In this document: positions 1 to 8,772 of the stretch, in pieces | Numbering within the stretch: position 1 is the stretch's first letter | How the letters are laid out: every line of letters starts with the position of its first letter | Source of the DNA: Alphaproteobacteria bacterium | Lineage (GTDB): Bacteria > Pseudomonadota > Alphaproteobacteria > Rhodobacterales > Rhodobacteraceae | Reading direction: 5' to 3' | Assembly (NCBI GenBank): GCA_030424645.1 | Contig: JAUHWP010000001.1 | Location: forward strand, 1 to 64,000 | Length of the DNA stretch: 64,000 bases | Translations under genes and position numbers: made by a program | The notes under the pieces: generated by a model | Told to the model about the DNA's origin: nothing | The model's input: the letters and a program-made list of their open reading frames with translations, nothing else | Databases searched by the model: none

Positions 1-401
1 CCAATCTGCGCGTTTATCTGGACAATGAACCGATCGAGATCGGCGAGGTGTCGGAAAGCGGGCAGTGGCGGGTGCCGTTGCCCAAGGTGGACAGCGGCGT
101 CTATACGCTGCGCGTCGATGAACTGGGCCAGGACGGGTCGGTCACATCACGCACCGAAACGCCGTTCAAACGGGAAGAACCTGCCCAACTGGCCGCGGTC
201 GGCAGCGCCGAGGTTCAGACGCCCCAAGCGCGGGTCGAGGCGGTGACGGTGCAGCCGGGATCGACCTTGTGGGCCATCGCGCGCGAACATCTCGGCGAAG
301 GTCCGCTCTATGTCCGGGTCTTTGCCGCCAATCGCGAGCAGATTCGCGATCCCGACCTGATCTATCCCGGTCAGGTCTTTGCGATCCCCGAAGCGGAATA
401 G
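1..401 (+). CDS. LysM domain protein, C-terminal part
   Basis: The reading frame is open from the first bases (frame starting at base 3), so the ATG at 48 in the ORF track is internal and the true start lies upstream of the window. About 132 residues are visible. The first part looks like an Ig-like beta domain (VYLDNEPIEIGEV), and the last 50 residues form a LysM module (VQPGSTLWAIAREH, then DPDLIYPGQVFAIP). LysM modules bind peptidoglycan, so an envelope location is expected. In Rhodobacteraceae such modules often close long Ala/Pro-rich proteins; whether that holds here cannot be seen. Recognition of the LysM is firm, the rest of the protein is unknown. Confidence 0.8.
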   Translation, partial: NLRVYLDNEPIEIGEVSESGQWRVPLPKVDSGVYTLRVDELGQDGSVTSRTETPFKREEPAQLAAVGSAEVQTPQARVEAVTVQPGSTLWAIAREHLGEGPLYVRVFAANREQIRDPDLIYPGQVFAIPEAE

Positions 402-450
402 AGCGTTTCGACTTTATCAGATGTCTCAGGTCAAAAGATACGGCGCGTCG

Positions 451-804
451 TCAGGCGGGGTGGTGATCTTCCCGATGGTCCGTGTTTGCGTCCTGACCGG
501 TGCAGGCACAGATATCCGGGTCGCGCGCGCAGCAATCATTCAGCAGATAGGCGATGACACCGCCAAGCGCCTTGCAGTCCGCCGCATAGATCACGTGGCG
601 CGACGCCTTGCGCGAGGTCAGCAACCCCGCCGCCTCCAGTTGCGACAGGTGAAAGGACAGGCCCGAGGCCGAAACCCCCAGCGCTTCCGCGATTGCGCCG
701 GCGGCCAGCCCGTCTTTGCCACGGGGCACCAGCAGGCGCACGATTTCTAACCGTGTGTCATGTGCCATGGCGGACAGGGATTTGAGGACTCGACTCTGCT
801 CCAT
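451..804 (-). CDS. ArsR/SmtB-family metal-responsive repressor
   Basis: A 117-residue winged-helix regulator. The N-terminal helix LSAMAHDTRLEIVRLL and the recognition helix VSASGLSFHLSQLEAAGLL are typical of ArsR/SmtB proteins. Cysteines at 91, 92, 99 and 101 (NDCCARDPDICAC) form a C-terminal cluster like the As(III) site of Acidithiobacillus ferrooxidans-type ArsR, so a thiophilic metalloid sensor is the best guess; other soft metals are possible. It is divergent from the Atm1-type exporter, and an inverted repeat abuts its start codon, implying autorepression and control of the exporter. No Shine-Dalgarno is visible before the ATG at 804. The message may therefore be leaderless, or M13 may be used. 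Confidence 0.88.
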   Translation of the reverse strand: MEQSRVLKSLSAMAHDTRLEIVRLLVPRGKDGLAAGAIAEALGVSASGLSFHLSQLEAAGLLTSRKASRHVIYAADCKALGGVIAYLLNDCCARDPDICACTGQDANTDHREDHHPA

Positions 805-832
805 ATTTCAAATATCGGTGAAATATTGAAAT
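805..832. promoter_or_regulatory. Inverted-repeat operator between arsR and the ABC exporter
   Basis: The arms ATTTCAAATAT (805-815) and ATATTGAAAT (823-832) are an almost perfect inverted repeat, very AT-rich against a GC-rich background. It also contains TTCA-N8-TGAA, the kind of spaced palindrome bound by ArsR/SmtB dimers. It touches the arsR start codon and lies 14 bp before the first possible start of the exporter (62 bp before the preferred one). It could therefore repress both divergent genes. The function is inferred from position and symmetry. Confidence 0.6.
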
Positions 833-894
833 GACGCAAGCCCCGTATGATCCCGCTGCGCGGGCCACGTGGGCCGGCCCAGACAAGGTTTCAC

Positions 895-2724
895 ATGGCT
901 CCGTCCCGCATCACCTCGACCGAAGCGCCTAAGAACGGCTGGCGAACGATCAAGCGCGTTGCGCCTTACTTGTGGCCGGATGACAAGCCTTGGGTGAAGC
1001 GTCGCGTGGTCATCGCGCTGGTGATGCTTTTGTTGTCGAAGGTCATATCGGTCCTGACGCCGTTCCTTTACAAAGGGGCGGTTGATGTTCTGAGCGGCGA
1101 GGCCACCGGCGAGGCCTGGGCATTGGCCATGGGTGCCATCGGGCTGACGCTGGCCTATGGTCTGGCGCGGATCATGACCAACGGGTTTCAACAGCTGCGT
1201 GACGCCGTCTTTGCCCGCGTCGGCCAGCGTGCCCTGCGGCAACTGGCACTTGAGACCTTCACCCATATTCACCGCCTGTCGATGCGCTATCACATCACGC
1301 GCAAGACGGGCGGGCTGTCGCGGATCATCGAACGTGGCGTGAAAGGGGTCGAATTCCTGCTGCGCTTCATGCTGTTTTCCATGGGGCCGCTCGTGCTCGA
1401 GCTTCTGCTGATCTCGATCATCCTCTTCTTCGTGTTCGATGTCTGGTATCTGGCCGTCGTTGTGGGCACCATCGGCGCCTATGTCTGGTTCACCTTCAAA
1501 GTGACCGAATGGCGGGTGCGCATCCGCAAAGAGATGAACGATCAGGACACGGATGCCAACCAGAAGGCCATCGACAGTCTGCTGAATTTCGAAACCGTCA
1601 AGTATTTCGGTGCCGAAATGCGCGAGGCGGAACGCTATGACGTGGCGATGGCAGGGTATGAGCAGGCCGCGCTCAAGACCTCGTATTCGCTGGCGTTCCT
1701 TAATTTCGGTCAGGCGCTTCTGATCACGTTGGGCTTGGTCGGGGTTATGGTTCTGGCGGCGGTTGGCGTGCAGAAAGGTGACTTGACCGTCGGCGATTTC
1801 GTCATGGTCAACGCCTATATGATCCAGATCACCATGCCCCTGAACTTTCTGGGCACCGTCTATCGCGAGATTCGCCAGTCGCTTGTCGATATGGGCGAGA
1901 TGTTTGACCTGCTTGAGCAACCCGCCGAGGTGACGGACAAGCCCGGCGCCCCGGACATCAGGGTCACGGGCGGCGCGCTGCGGTTTGATGATCTTCGCTT
2001 TGGTTATGATCCAGAGCGTCCGATCCTGAAAGGCGTGTCGATTGATGTGCCCGCGGGCAAGACGGTTGCGATCGTCGGGCCGTCCGGGTCGGGAAAGTCC
2101 ACCATCGGGCGATTGCTGTTCCGGTTCTATGACGTGAACGGGGGCAGTCTGTCGATTGACGGGCAGGATGTGCGCGACGTGACACAAGACAGCCTGCACG
2201 GTGTCATTGGCGTGGTGCCGCAGGACACGGTGCTGTTCAATGACAGCGTCTATTACAACATCGCCTATGGGCGGCCCGAAGCCTCGCGCGAGGAGGTCGA
2301 AGCCGCGGCGAAAGCGGCCAAGATCCATGATTTCATCTCGGGGTTGCCCGATGGATACCAGACCCAAGTGGGCGAGCGGGGGCTGAAGCTGTCCGGTGGT
2401 GAAAAACAACGGGTGGGCATTGCCCGCACGCTGTTGAAGAACCCGCCGATCCTGTTGTTGGACGAAGCCACGTCGGCGCTGGACACCCAGACCGAACGGG
2501 ACATTCAGGAAAGCCTGCGCGAGATGGGCGAGGGGCGCACGGTGATCACCATCGCCCACCGGCTTTCGACGATTGTCGATGCCGACGAAATCGTCGTGCT
2601 TGAAGCCGGCGAGGTGGTGGAGCGCGGCAGCCATGATCTTCTGCTGGACAAGGGCGGGCGCTATGCCGCCATGTGGGCGCGTCAGGCCAGCGAAGACGAG
2701 GTAGCGGATATCGCAGCGGCGTGA
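895..2724 (+). CDS. Atm1/HMT1-type ABC exporter (fused permease-ATPase)
   Basis: A half-size ABC exporter of 609 residues from ATG 895 (625 from the ATG at 847). The start at 895 is preferred because AAGG lies just upstream, while 847 has no ribosome site. A six-helix ABC membrane domain is followed by an ATPase with Walker A GPSGSGKST, signature LSGGEKQR and Walker B ILLLDEATSALD. The coupling region (LNFGQALLITLGL, MVNAYMIQITMPLNFLGTVYREIRQ) closely resembles mitochondrial Atm1/ABCB7. That family exports glutathione-bound sulfur species or heavy-metal conjugates from the cytoplasm. The divergent ArsR-type gene suggests metal or metalloid induction. The family is firm; the substrate is inferred. 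Confidence 0.9.
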   Translation: MAPSRITSTEAPKNGWRTIKRVAPYLWPDDKPWVKRRVVIALVMLLLSKVISVLTPFLYKGAVDVLSGEATGEAWALAMGAIGLTLAYGLARIMTNGFQQLRDAVFARVGQRALRQLALETFTHIHRLSMRYHITRKTGGLSRIIERGVKGVEFLLRFMLFSMGPLVLELLLISIILFFVFDVWYLAVVVGTIGAYVWFTFKVTEWRVRIRKEMNDQDTDANQKAIDSLLNFETVKYFGAEMREAERYDVAMAGYEQAALKTSYSLAFLNFGQALLITLGLVGVMVLAAVGVQKGDLTVGDFVMVNAYMIQITMPLNFLGTVYREIRQSLVDMGEMFDLLEQPAEVTDKPGAPDIRVTGGALRFDDLRFGYDPERPILKGVSIDVPAGKTVAIVGPSGSGKSTIGRLLFRFYDVNGGSLSIDGQDVRDVTQDSLHGVIGVVPQDTVLFNDSVYYNIAYGRPEASREEVEAAAKAAKIHDFISGLPDGYQTQVGERGLKLSGGEKQRVGIARTLLKNPPILLLDEATSALDTQTERDIQESLREMGEGRTVITIAHRLSTIVDADEIVVLEAGEVVERGSHDLLLDKGGRYAAMWARQASEDEVADIAAA

Positions 2725-2790
2725 TGTGACGCGCGGGGCGGATGGGGCGCCTGATCACCGGCAGACAGGTCCCCAATGCCCCCGTTTCGG

Positions 2791-5700
2791 CTACTCGGCG
2801 GCCCGCAATGGCCCTTTTCGGCCCGGTTTTGGCTTGTCGGTATCCGTGGCGCCGGGCTGTTCGGTGTCGGTGGCGGCCTGGCCCGTGTCCTCGGCTTCGG
2901 CCTGAGTATCAGGCAGATCGGAGCCATCGGGATGTGCGGGGGCGGGGGGCGCCGACGGGTCTTGCCCGACCTCGCCCAGTTCCGATGCGCCGACCCATAC
3001 CACATCGGTCAGGGGTTGCTTGCGGGCGGCCTTGTCCAGCGCTGCATCCCGTGCCGTCTGGCCCGAACGGGCCGCAAGCGCCCGCAATCCATTGACCGAG
3101 CGATAGGCCCCGGCGGACACCCATATCCGCAGCGCCAGCATCGACGGCGTGAACACCAGCGTCAGAACCGTTGCGATCCCCAGCCCGAAGACGACCGCCG
3201 TCGCAAGCTGTTTCCACCACAGCGCGGTCGGCGCGTCGAGCGAATAGCCACCGTTGAAGAAATCCAGCGACAGGCCCAGCATCATCGGGGCCAGCCCGGC
3301 CATCGTGGTGATCGTGGTCAGAAGAACCGGGCGGATGCGGGCCTCGGCGGTGCGGGTGATCGCCTCGATCCGGGGCATGTAGCGGGCGTAATCCTGATAG
3401 GTGTCGATCAACACGATGTTGTTGTTCACCACGATCCCCGCCAGCGCGACGATCCCGGTGCCGGTCATGATGATCGAAAAGGGTTGCTGCATCACCATCA
3501 TCCCGATCAGGACACCCGTGGTTGACAGGACCACCGCCAGCAACACCAGAACCGAGTTATAAAGGCTGTTGAACTGCGCCAGCAGGATGATGAACATCAT
3601 CCCAAGCGCGCCGATGAAGGCCTGACCCAGGAAGGCCTGGCTTTCCGCCTGATCTTCCTGATCGCCGGTCCATTCATAGGTGACACCGGATGGCAGCCCG
3701 GCGTCCTCGATCCAGGTGGTCAGGGCGGCAATCCGGTCGCTTGGCGTGACAGGTGTTCGGGTCAGACCGACCCCGTCGCCGGTGGCCATGATCCGGTCTG
3801 CTTCGGCTGCCGGGACATATTGCTCTTCCCCATCAGGATCGGTCAGGCGGACCAGATCGTCCTGCACACCGGCTTTCACGTCGTAGTATCGGCTTTGATC
3901 GACGCGGTCGATCTGGGCAAGGCTGGGCACAGGCTTGCGGGTCACGAAGTTGGACATTGGCACCAGCCCCGTGGCAGTGCGGATCTTCAATCCGTCCAGC
4001 GTCGACAGGACCCGGTCTTTCCGGGGCAGGCGCACGCGGATCTCGATTTCCTCGTCTGAACTGTCAACCCGCATCGTGTCCAGAAGAATGCCGTTGGTGA
4101 CAAGCTGCACCATCCCCCCGACGGTGGCGACATCGGTGCCATAGCGCCCGGCTTCCTCGACATCCACTTCGATCTGCCAGTCGATACCGGGCAGGGGCAG
4201 CGTGTCTTCAATCCCGGTCAGGCCCGGGGTGGTGTTGAATTTGGCAATCGCCATGGTGGCGGCTTGTTCCAACATGTCCCAATTATCGCCTTTCAGGCGC
4301 AGATGCACGGGCTTGGCCGAGGCCGGGCCACGGTTCAGGTTCAGGACCTCGGTGCGGATGCCGGGCAGGGTGGCCAGACGTTCTTCCAACCGTGCCATGA
4401 CCGCGTCGCCATCATATTCCGGGTCGATTTCCGAGGTGGTGAAGGGGATCAGCCCCAGCAACGGTGCATCCTGCTCGATCGACGGTCGATCTTCCCACGC
4501 CACCAATTCGATCTGCAACTGGCCGATACTGTCGCGTGGCCCCATGGCCCCACCGGTGTTCTGGTTCAATCCACCGGAGCCGGCAAAGGCAAAGACGGTC
4601 TCGATGCCCTTGGTCGACAGGGCGATTTCTTCGGCCTGTTTGACCACCGCGTCCTGTTCTTCAAGGCTCAGGTTGCCGCGGGCGCGGACATAGACGATGG
4701 CCTGTTCGGGTTCGCTGTCGGCAAAGAATTCGACCCCCAGATTGTTGCGACCATAGAGCACGAAGGTGGAAACCACGAAGCCGATCACCAGGGCGATGGA
4801 TACAAGCGGCATGACCGGATTGCCGGAAACAAAGTGGATCAGGTGCCCAAACAGGGTCCGACGATACCCGCCCTGCACGGTTTTCGCTTCGCGGTGCCAG
4901 GTCAGCGACCCAAGCGTGACCGTCGTCGCCGTCGCGCCCAGCACGAACATCAATGCTCCGGGCAGGATTGCCATCGCGCCTTCGAAAGGCGGCGTGCCAC
5001 CGAACAGGTATCCGGGGTTCAGCAATTGGAAACCCGACAGCACCAGCACATAGGCCGACGGCAGCACCAGAAGCAGGCGCAGCCAGACGGGCAACCCGCG
5101 CATCGCATCCGACAGGAACCCTATGGCACGGCTGATCCGGCCGGACACGCCGCCCACCACAGGCAGATAGATCAACGCGACCAACAGCGACGCCATCAGC
5201 ACAAAGATCAGCGTCTTGGGCAACCAACCCATGAATTCGCCGGGGATGCCGGGCCAGAACAGCATGGGCAGGAAGGCACACAGTGTGGTCGCGGTCGAAC
5301 TGACGATGGGCCAGAACATCCGTTTTGCCGCCGCCGTATAGGCCGACATCGGTCCCACACCTTCGCTGATCTTCTTGTCGGCATATTCGACAACCACGAT
5401 GGCTCCGTCCACCAGCATCCCCACAGCAAGGATCAGCCCGAACATCACGATGTTCGAGATCGTGACCCCAAGCGCGCCGAACAGGGCGAAGGTCAGCAGG
5501 AACGAAGTCGGGATAGCAAATCCCACAAGCAGCGCGGGCCGGATCCCCAGCGCGCCCAGCACGACGATCATGACCAGGGAAATGGCGGTGATCACCGAAC
5601 CTTCCAACTGGCGCACCATGCTGTCGACCACATAGCTCTGGTCATTCGAGGTGCCGATCTTCACCGCCTGTTGCAGCTCGGCTGGCCAGGCGTTCCGGGT

Positions 5701-6612
5701 ATCCTCGACGATCCCGCGCACCTCGGCGGCGGTGTCGATCAGGTTATAGCCCTTGCGCTTCACGACCTGAAGCGCAACCGTCGTATCCCCGTTGAACCGC
5801 GCCGTGCCTTCACGATCTTCGAAGGTCAGCCGGATCGTCGCCAGATCGCCCAGCGTGACCACGCTGTCCTCGTTGACCTTGACCGGCAGGTCATAGACAT
5901 CCTGCACCTCGTCGAAGGATGACGGGATCTTGACCGCCGTCGATCCGGTCGGCGTCTTGATGTCGCCCGCCGCGATCAACTGGTTGTTGTTCTGCACGAC
6001 CCGGATCAGCTCGCCCGCCGTGACGTTATAGGCCTCCAGCTTCAGCGGGTCGATTTCGACCTCAAGCATTTCGTCGCGATAGCCGGTCAGGGATGCTTCC
6101 AGAACCGCGTCCAGCCCTTCAAGCCGGTCCTGCAATTCGCGCGCCAGACGGACCAACGTGCGTTCGGGCACGTTGCCGGTCAGGTTCACGATGATGATCG
6201 GGAATTCCGAGAAGTTGATCTCGGTCACGGAATAGCTGTCGAACCCTTGCGGAAACTTCCCTTCGGCCGAGTTCATGGCGTCGCGCACATCGGCCATGAC
6301 ATTGGTCTTGTTCCAGCCGAATTCGAACTCCATCGCCACGCCCGCATATCCCTCGGCGGCGGTGCCGGACATGGTCTTCAGCCCGTCTATGTCGGCCAGT
6401 TCTGTTTCCATCGGGCGCAGAAGCAGTTGTTCGGCGTCGGCGGCCGAGATGCCGGGAAAGGGGACCGAAACGAACAGGGCCGGGATTTCGATGTCCGGCT
6501 CGCCCTCTTTCGGCAGGCTGACATAGGCGATTGCGCCGGACAGGACCGACAGGATGACGAAGGCAATGACCATTCGGGCCCGACCGGCGGCCCAGTCGAT
6601 GATACCGATCAT
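2791..6612 (-). CDS. RND-family efflux pump inner-membrane protein (AcrB/HAE1-like)
   Basis: A proton-driven resistance-nodulation-division transporter of 1273 residues. The start is ATG 6612 (MIGIIDWAAGRARM), which overlaps the stop of the upstream fusion-protein gene by ATGA; the ORF-track start 34 codons earlier lies inside that gene. The first membrane helix is MVIAFVILSVLSGAIAYVSL, and TM4 carries the conserved Asp of the proton relay (LAVGMLVDGAIVVVE). The family is usually near 1030-1050 residues. The excess comes from extra hydrophobic segments in the middle (LLLVLPSAYVLVLSGF and following) and an acidic, Pro/Thr-rich C-terminal tail of about 75 residues. It should work with the adjacent periplasmic fusion protein and an outer-membrane channel that is not in this window. 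Confidence 0.92.
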   Translation of the reverse strand: MIGIIDWAAGRARMVIAFVILSVLSGAIAYVSLPKEGEPDIEIPALFVSVPFPGISAADAEQLLLRPMETELADIDGLKTMSGTAAEGYAGVAMEFEFGWNKTNVMADVRDAMNSAEGKFPQGFDSYSVTEINFSEFPIIIVNLTGNVPERTLVRLARELQDRLEGLDAVLEASLTGYRDEMLEVEIDPLKLEAYNVTAGELIRVVQNNNQLIAAGDIKTPTGSTAVKIPSSFDEVQDVYDLPVKVNEDSVVTLGDLATIRLTFEDREGTARFNGDTTVALQVVKRKGYNLIDTAAEVRGIVEDTRNAWPAELQQAVKIGTSNDQSYVVDSMVRQLEGSVITAISLVMIVVLGALGIRPALLVGFAIPTSFLLTFALFGALGVTISNIVMFGLILAVGMLVDGAIVVVEYADKKISEGVGPMSAYTAAAKRMFWPIVSSTATTLCAFLPMLFWPGIPGEFMGWLPKTLIFVLMASLLVALIYLPVVGGVSGRISRAIGFLSDAMRGLPVWLRLLLVLPSAYVLVLSGFQLLNPGYLFGGTPPFEGAMAILPGALMFVLGATATTVTLGSLTWHREAKTVQGGYRRTLFGHLIHFVSGNPVMPLVSIALVIGFVVSTFVLYGRNNLGVEFFADSEPEQAIVYVRARGNLSLEEQDAVVKQAEEIALSTKGIETVFAFAGSGGLNQNTGGAMGPRDSIGQLQIELVAWEDRPSIEQDAPLLGLIPFTTSEIDPEYDGDAVMARLEERLATLPGIRTEVLNLNRGPASAKPVHLRLKGDNWDMLEQAATMAIAKFNTTPGLTGIEDTLPLPGIDWQIEVDVEEAGRYGTDVATVGGMVQLVTNGILLDTMRVDSSDEEIEIRVRLPRKDRVLSTLDGLKIRTATGLVPMSNFVTRKPVPSLAQIDRVDQSRYYDVKAGVQDDLVRLTDPDGEEQYVPAAEADRIMATGDGVGLTRTPVTPSDRIAALTTWIEDAGLPSGVTYEWTGDQEDQAESQAFLGQAFIGALGMMFIILLAQFNSLYNSVLVLLAVVLSTTGVLIGMMVMQQPFSIIMTGTGIVALAGIVVNNNIVLIDTYQDYARYMPRIEAITRTAEARIRPVLLTTITTMAGLAPMMLGLSLDFFNGGYSLDAPTALWWKQLATAVVFGLGIATVLTLVFTPSMLALRIWVSAGAYRSVNGLRALAARSGQTARDAALDKAARKQPLTDVVWVGASELGEVGQDPSAPPAPAHPDGSDLPDTQAEAEDTGQAATDTEQPGATDTDKPKPGRKGPLRAAE

Positions 6613-7847
6613 ATGCCCGGCTCCTGATAGGTGACATCGACGGCCACACCGTCGGTCACGTAGTGTTGCCCGACGATGATCACATCGGTGTTGTCCGGCA
6701 GACCGGTGATCCATACCCCGTCCACGCTGTCACGCACCATGGCAACAGGGGCAAACCCCGCCAATCCGTCCGCTGTCACGATCCGCACACCCAGTTCCCC
6801 GTCATCATCCAGCGTCAGGGCGCTTTGCGGGACAAGATGTGCCATCAGCCCGTTGCCGGTGATGACGACTTCGGCGGTCTGGCCTGCCCGAATGACCGGG
6901 GCACCCTCGGGGCGTCCGATCTCGACCTCGACCCGGAAGGTGCGGGTGACGGGGTCTGCCGTATCCGCCACGAAGGTCACGGTGCCGGACAATTCGGCCC
7001 CGGCGGCAAGGCGCACATTGGCGGGCAGGCCGGTGCTCAGCTTGTCGACCTGAAGTTCCGAGACATACCCGACCACCCGCACCGGGTCGTATTGCACCAC
7101 GGTGGTGCAGACCGCGCCGGGCTGCAAAAGCGTGCCAATATCTGCCGTGTCGGTTTCCAGTATGCCGGGGAAGGGCGCGCGAATGTCCAGACGCTCGATC
7201 TCGCGCCGGGCGGCGGCCACGGCGGCTTCGGCAGACTGGATCGACGCCGCCGAACTTGCCGCGCCGGACTGGGCGGCGATAAAGCCTGCGCGCGCTGCCT
7301 CCACCGCGGCCCTGGTGTTGGCCACGCGCGTGTCCGAGGCAAAGCCGCCTTCGGACAGCTTGGTGGCTGCGGTCAGGTTGAACGTCGCCTCGTCCAGCCG
7401 GGCCTGGGCTTCGATCACGCGGGCGTCGGCCTCGGGGGCGCGGGCCTTGGCTTCGGCCAGGCGGGCGGTTGCTTCCGCCAGGCTGGCCTCGCGCGTGCCG
7501 GCATCGAGCTGGCACAGGATATCGCCTTCGTCGACAGGGTTGCCCTTTGCGATCTTGGCGGACACCACTTGCCCGGTCGTTTCGGCGCGCAGTTCGACAC
7601 GGCGGTTCGCCTCGGTGCGGCCGCGCAGAAGGACGGGCATCTCGATCTCGCGGGCGCTGCTGCTGAGCGCCACCACGGAAACACCGCTGCCGGGCTGTGG
7701 TTCGGCGGCGGTTTCGTCCTGCGGGGATTGCGCGCTGACCTCATCGACCGGTGTGCCCGCTGCGGTTTCAAGTGTGTCGCGTTGAAACACCAGAAAATAC
7801 AACCCCGCCACCACAAGGATCGCCGTGAGAATTGGGAAAAGGCGCAT
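6609..7847 (-). CDS. RND efflux periplasmic membrane-fusion protein (HlyD/AcrA type)
   Basis: A 412-residue adaptor starting at ATG 7847 (MRLFPILTAILVVAGL); the 65 codons ahead of it in the ORF track do not look coding. An N-terminal signal-anchor helix leads into a barrel-sandwich/lipoyl half motif (ETTGQVVSAKIAKGNPVDEGD). Next come an Ala-rich alpha-hairpin (EAKARAPEADARVIEAQARLDEA) and the beta-barrel. It bridges the inner-membrane pump to an outer-membrane factor. Its stop overlaps the start of the pump gene by 4 bp, so the two are translationally coupled. No TolC-like gene is adjacent, so the outer-membrane partner must be encoded elsewhere. Confidence 0.92.
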   Translation of the reverse strand: MRLFPILTAILVVAGLYFLVFQRDTLETAAGTPVDEVSAQSPQDETAAEPQPGSGVSVVALSSSAREIEMPVLLRGRTEANRRVELRAETTGQVVSAKIAKGNPVDEGDILCQLDAGTREASLAEATARLAEAKARAPEADARVIEAQARLDEATFNLTAATKLSEGGFASDTRVANTRAAVEAARAGFIAAQSGAASSAASIQSAEAAVAAARREIERLDIRAPFPGILETDTADIGTLLQPGAVCTTVVQYDPVRVVGYVSELQVDKLSTGLPANVRLAAGAELSGTVTFVADTADPVTRTFRVEVEIGRPEGAPVIRAGQTAEVVITGNGLMAHLVPQSALTLDDDGELGVRIVTADGLAGFAPVAMVRDSVDGVWITGLPDNTDVIIVGQHYVTDGVAVDVTYQEPGI

Positions 7848-8075
7848 AGGATTACCTGCCGACGTTAAACAAACTGGCGAAAGACTATGCTCAGTCGCCC
7901 GCGGGAACAAGTGTGGCTTCCCTGACCTGTGCAATCGACAGGAAAAGCAGCATACCCCCGAAAACCAGCCATCGACGGCATTCTGCCCATGACCGGCAAC
8001 GCGTTCGGGACCCCCCTTGGCATCCGGGCGTCGTTGGGGCAAAAGAAGGGCAGATTATGACCCGGAGGCACGACC

Positions 8076-8711
8076 GTGAGCGAGACCGATACTTTCATTG
8101 ATGAAGTCAGCGAAGAGGTGCGTCGCGACAAGCTGTATGCGTTGATGCGGAAATATGGCTGGATTGCGGTTCTGCTGGTCGTGCTGCTGGTCGGTGGTGC
8201 GGCCTTCAATGAATGGCGCAAGGCCAGCGATCGCGCCGCGGCACAGGCCTTGGGCGATGCCATTCTGGCCGCCGAGGAACAAGCCGATCCCGGTGCGCGG
8301 GCAGCCGCGCTGGCATCGCTTGAGGTTGACGGAGATGCAGCGGCGGTCGTTGCCATGCTGACGGCGGTCGAGGGCAACGCGGGCGTGGACGCCTTGAAGG
8401 CCCTGGCCGATGATCCCGGCATCGACAGCCTGTATCGCGATCTGGCCCAGTTGAAGCTTGTTTCGCGCACGGCGTCAGGACTGGATCCCGCCGAGCGGCG
8501 CGCGCGGCTGGAGCCCTTGGCCGTTGCCGGGGCACCGTTCCGAGTGCTGGCCGAAGAACAGCTGGCGCTGGTCGAGGTTGACGAGGGGCAGACAGAGGCC
8601 GCGATCACCCGCCTGAACGCCCTTTTGGTGGATGACGAGGCGTCTGGGGCCTTGCGTCGGCGCGCGTCTCAGTTGATTGTGGCGCTGGGCGGATCATTGG
8701 ACGCATCCTGA
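8076..8711 (+). CDS. YfgM-like membrane-anchored tetratricopeptide protein
   Basis: A 211-residue protein starting at GTG 8076, supported by GGAGG seven bases upstream. A short cytoplasmic N-terminus with acidic and basic residues (DEVSEEVRRDKLYALM) precedes one membrane helix (WIAVLLVVLLVGGAAF). An alpha-helical, Ala-rich periplasmic region of TPR type follows. In E. coli, YfgM interacts with SecYEG and periplasmic chaperones, and yfgM-bamB-der is the conserved gene order, which is also seen here. The assignment rests on topology plus synteny. Confidence 0.82.
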   Translation: MSETDTFIDEVSEEVRRDKLYALMRKYGWIAVLLVVLLVGGAAFNEWRKASDRAAAQALGDAILAAEEQADPGARAAALASLEVDGDAAAVVAMLTAVEGNAGVDALKALADDPGIDSLYRDLAQLKLVSRTASGLDPAERRARLEPLAVAGAPFRVLAEEQLALVEVDEGQTEAAITRLNALLVDDEASGALRRRASQLIVALGGSLDAS

Positions 8712-8772
8712 TGGTCCGCGCCGGGCCAGGGTCCGGTTCGATATGACATGTGGTATTCCGGGGGAACTTATT

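Noticed and set aside
808-2634. 608-aa minus-strand ORF opposite the ABC exporter
   Set aside because: It is the antisense shadow of a clear transporter gene; composition is His/Gln/Arg-rich and no motif is present.
4264-5922. 552-aa plus-strand ORF opposite the RND pump
   Set aside because: High-GC shadow frame, with His/Gln/Arg-rich sequence and no domain.
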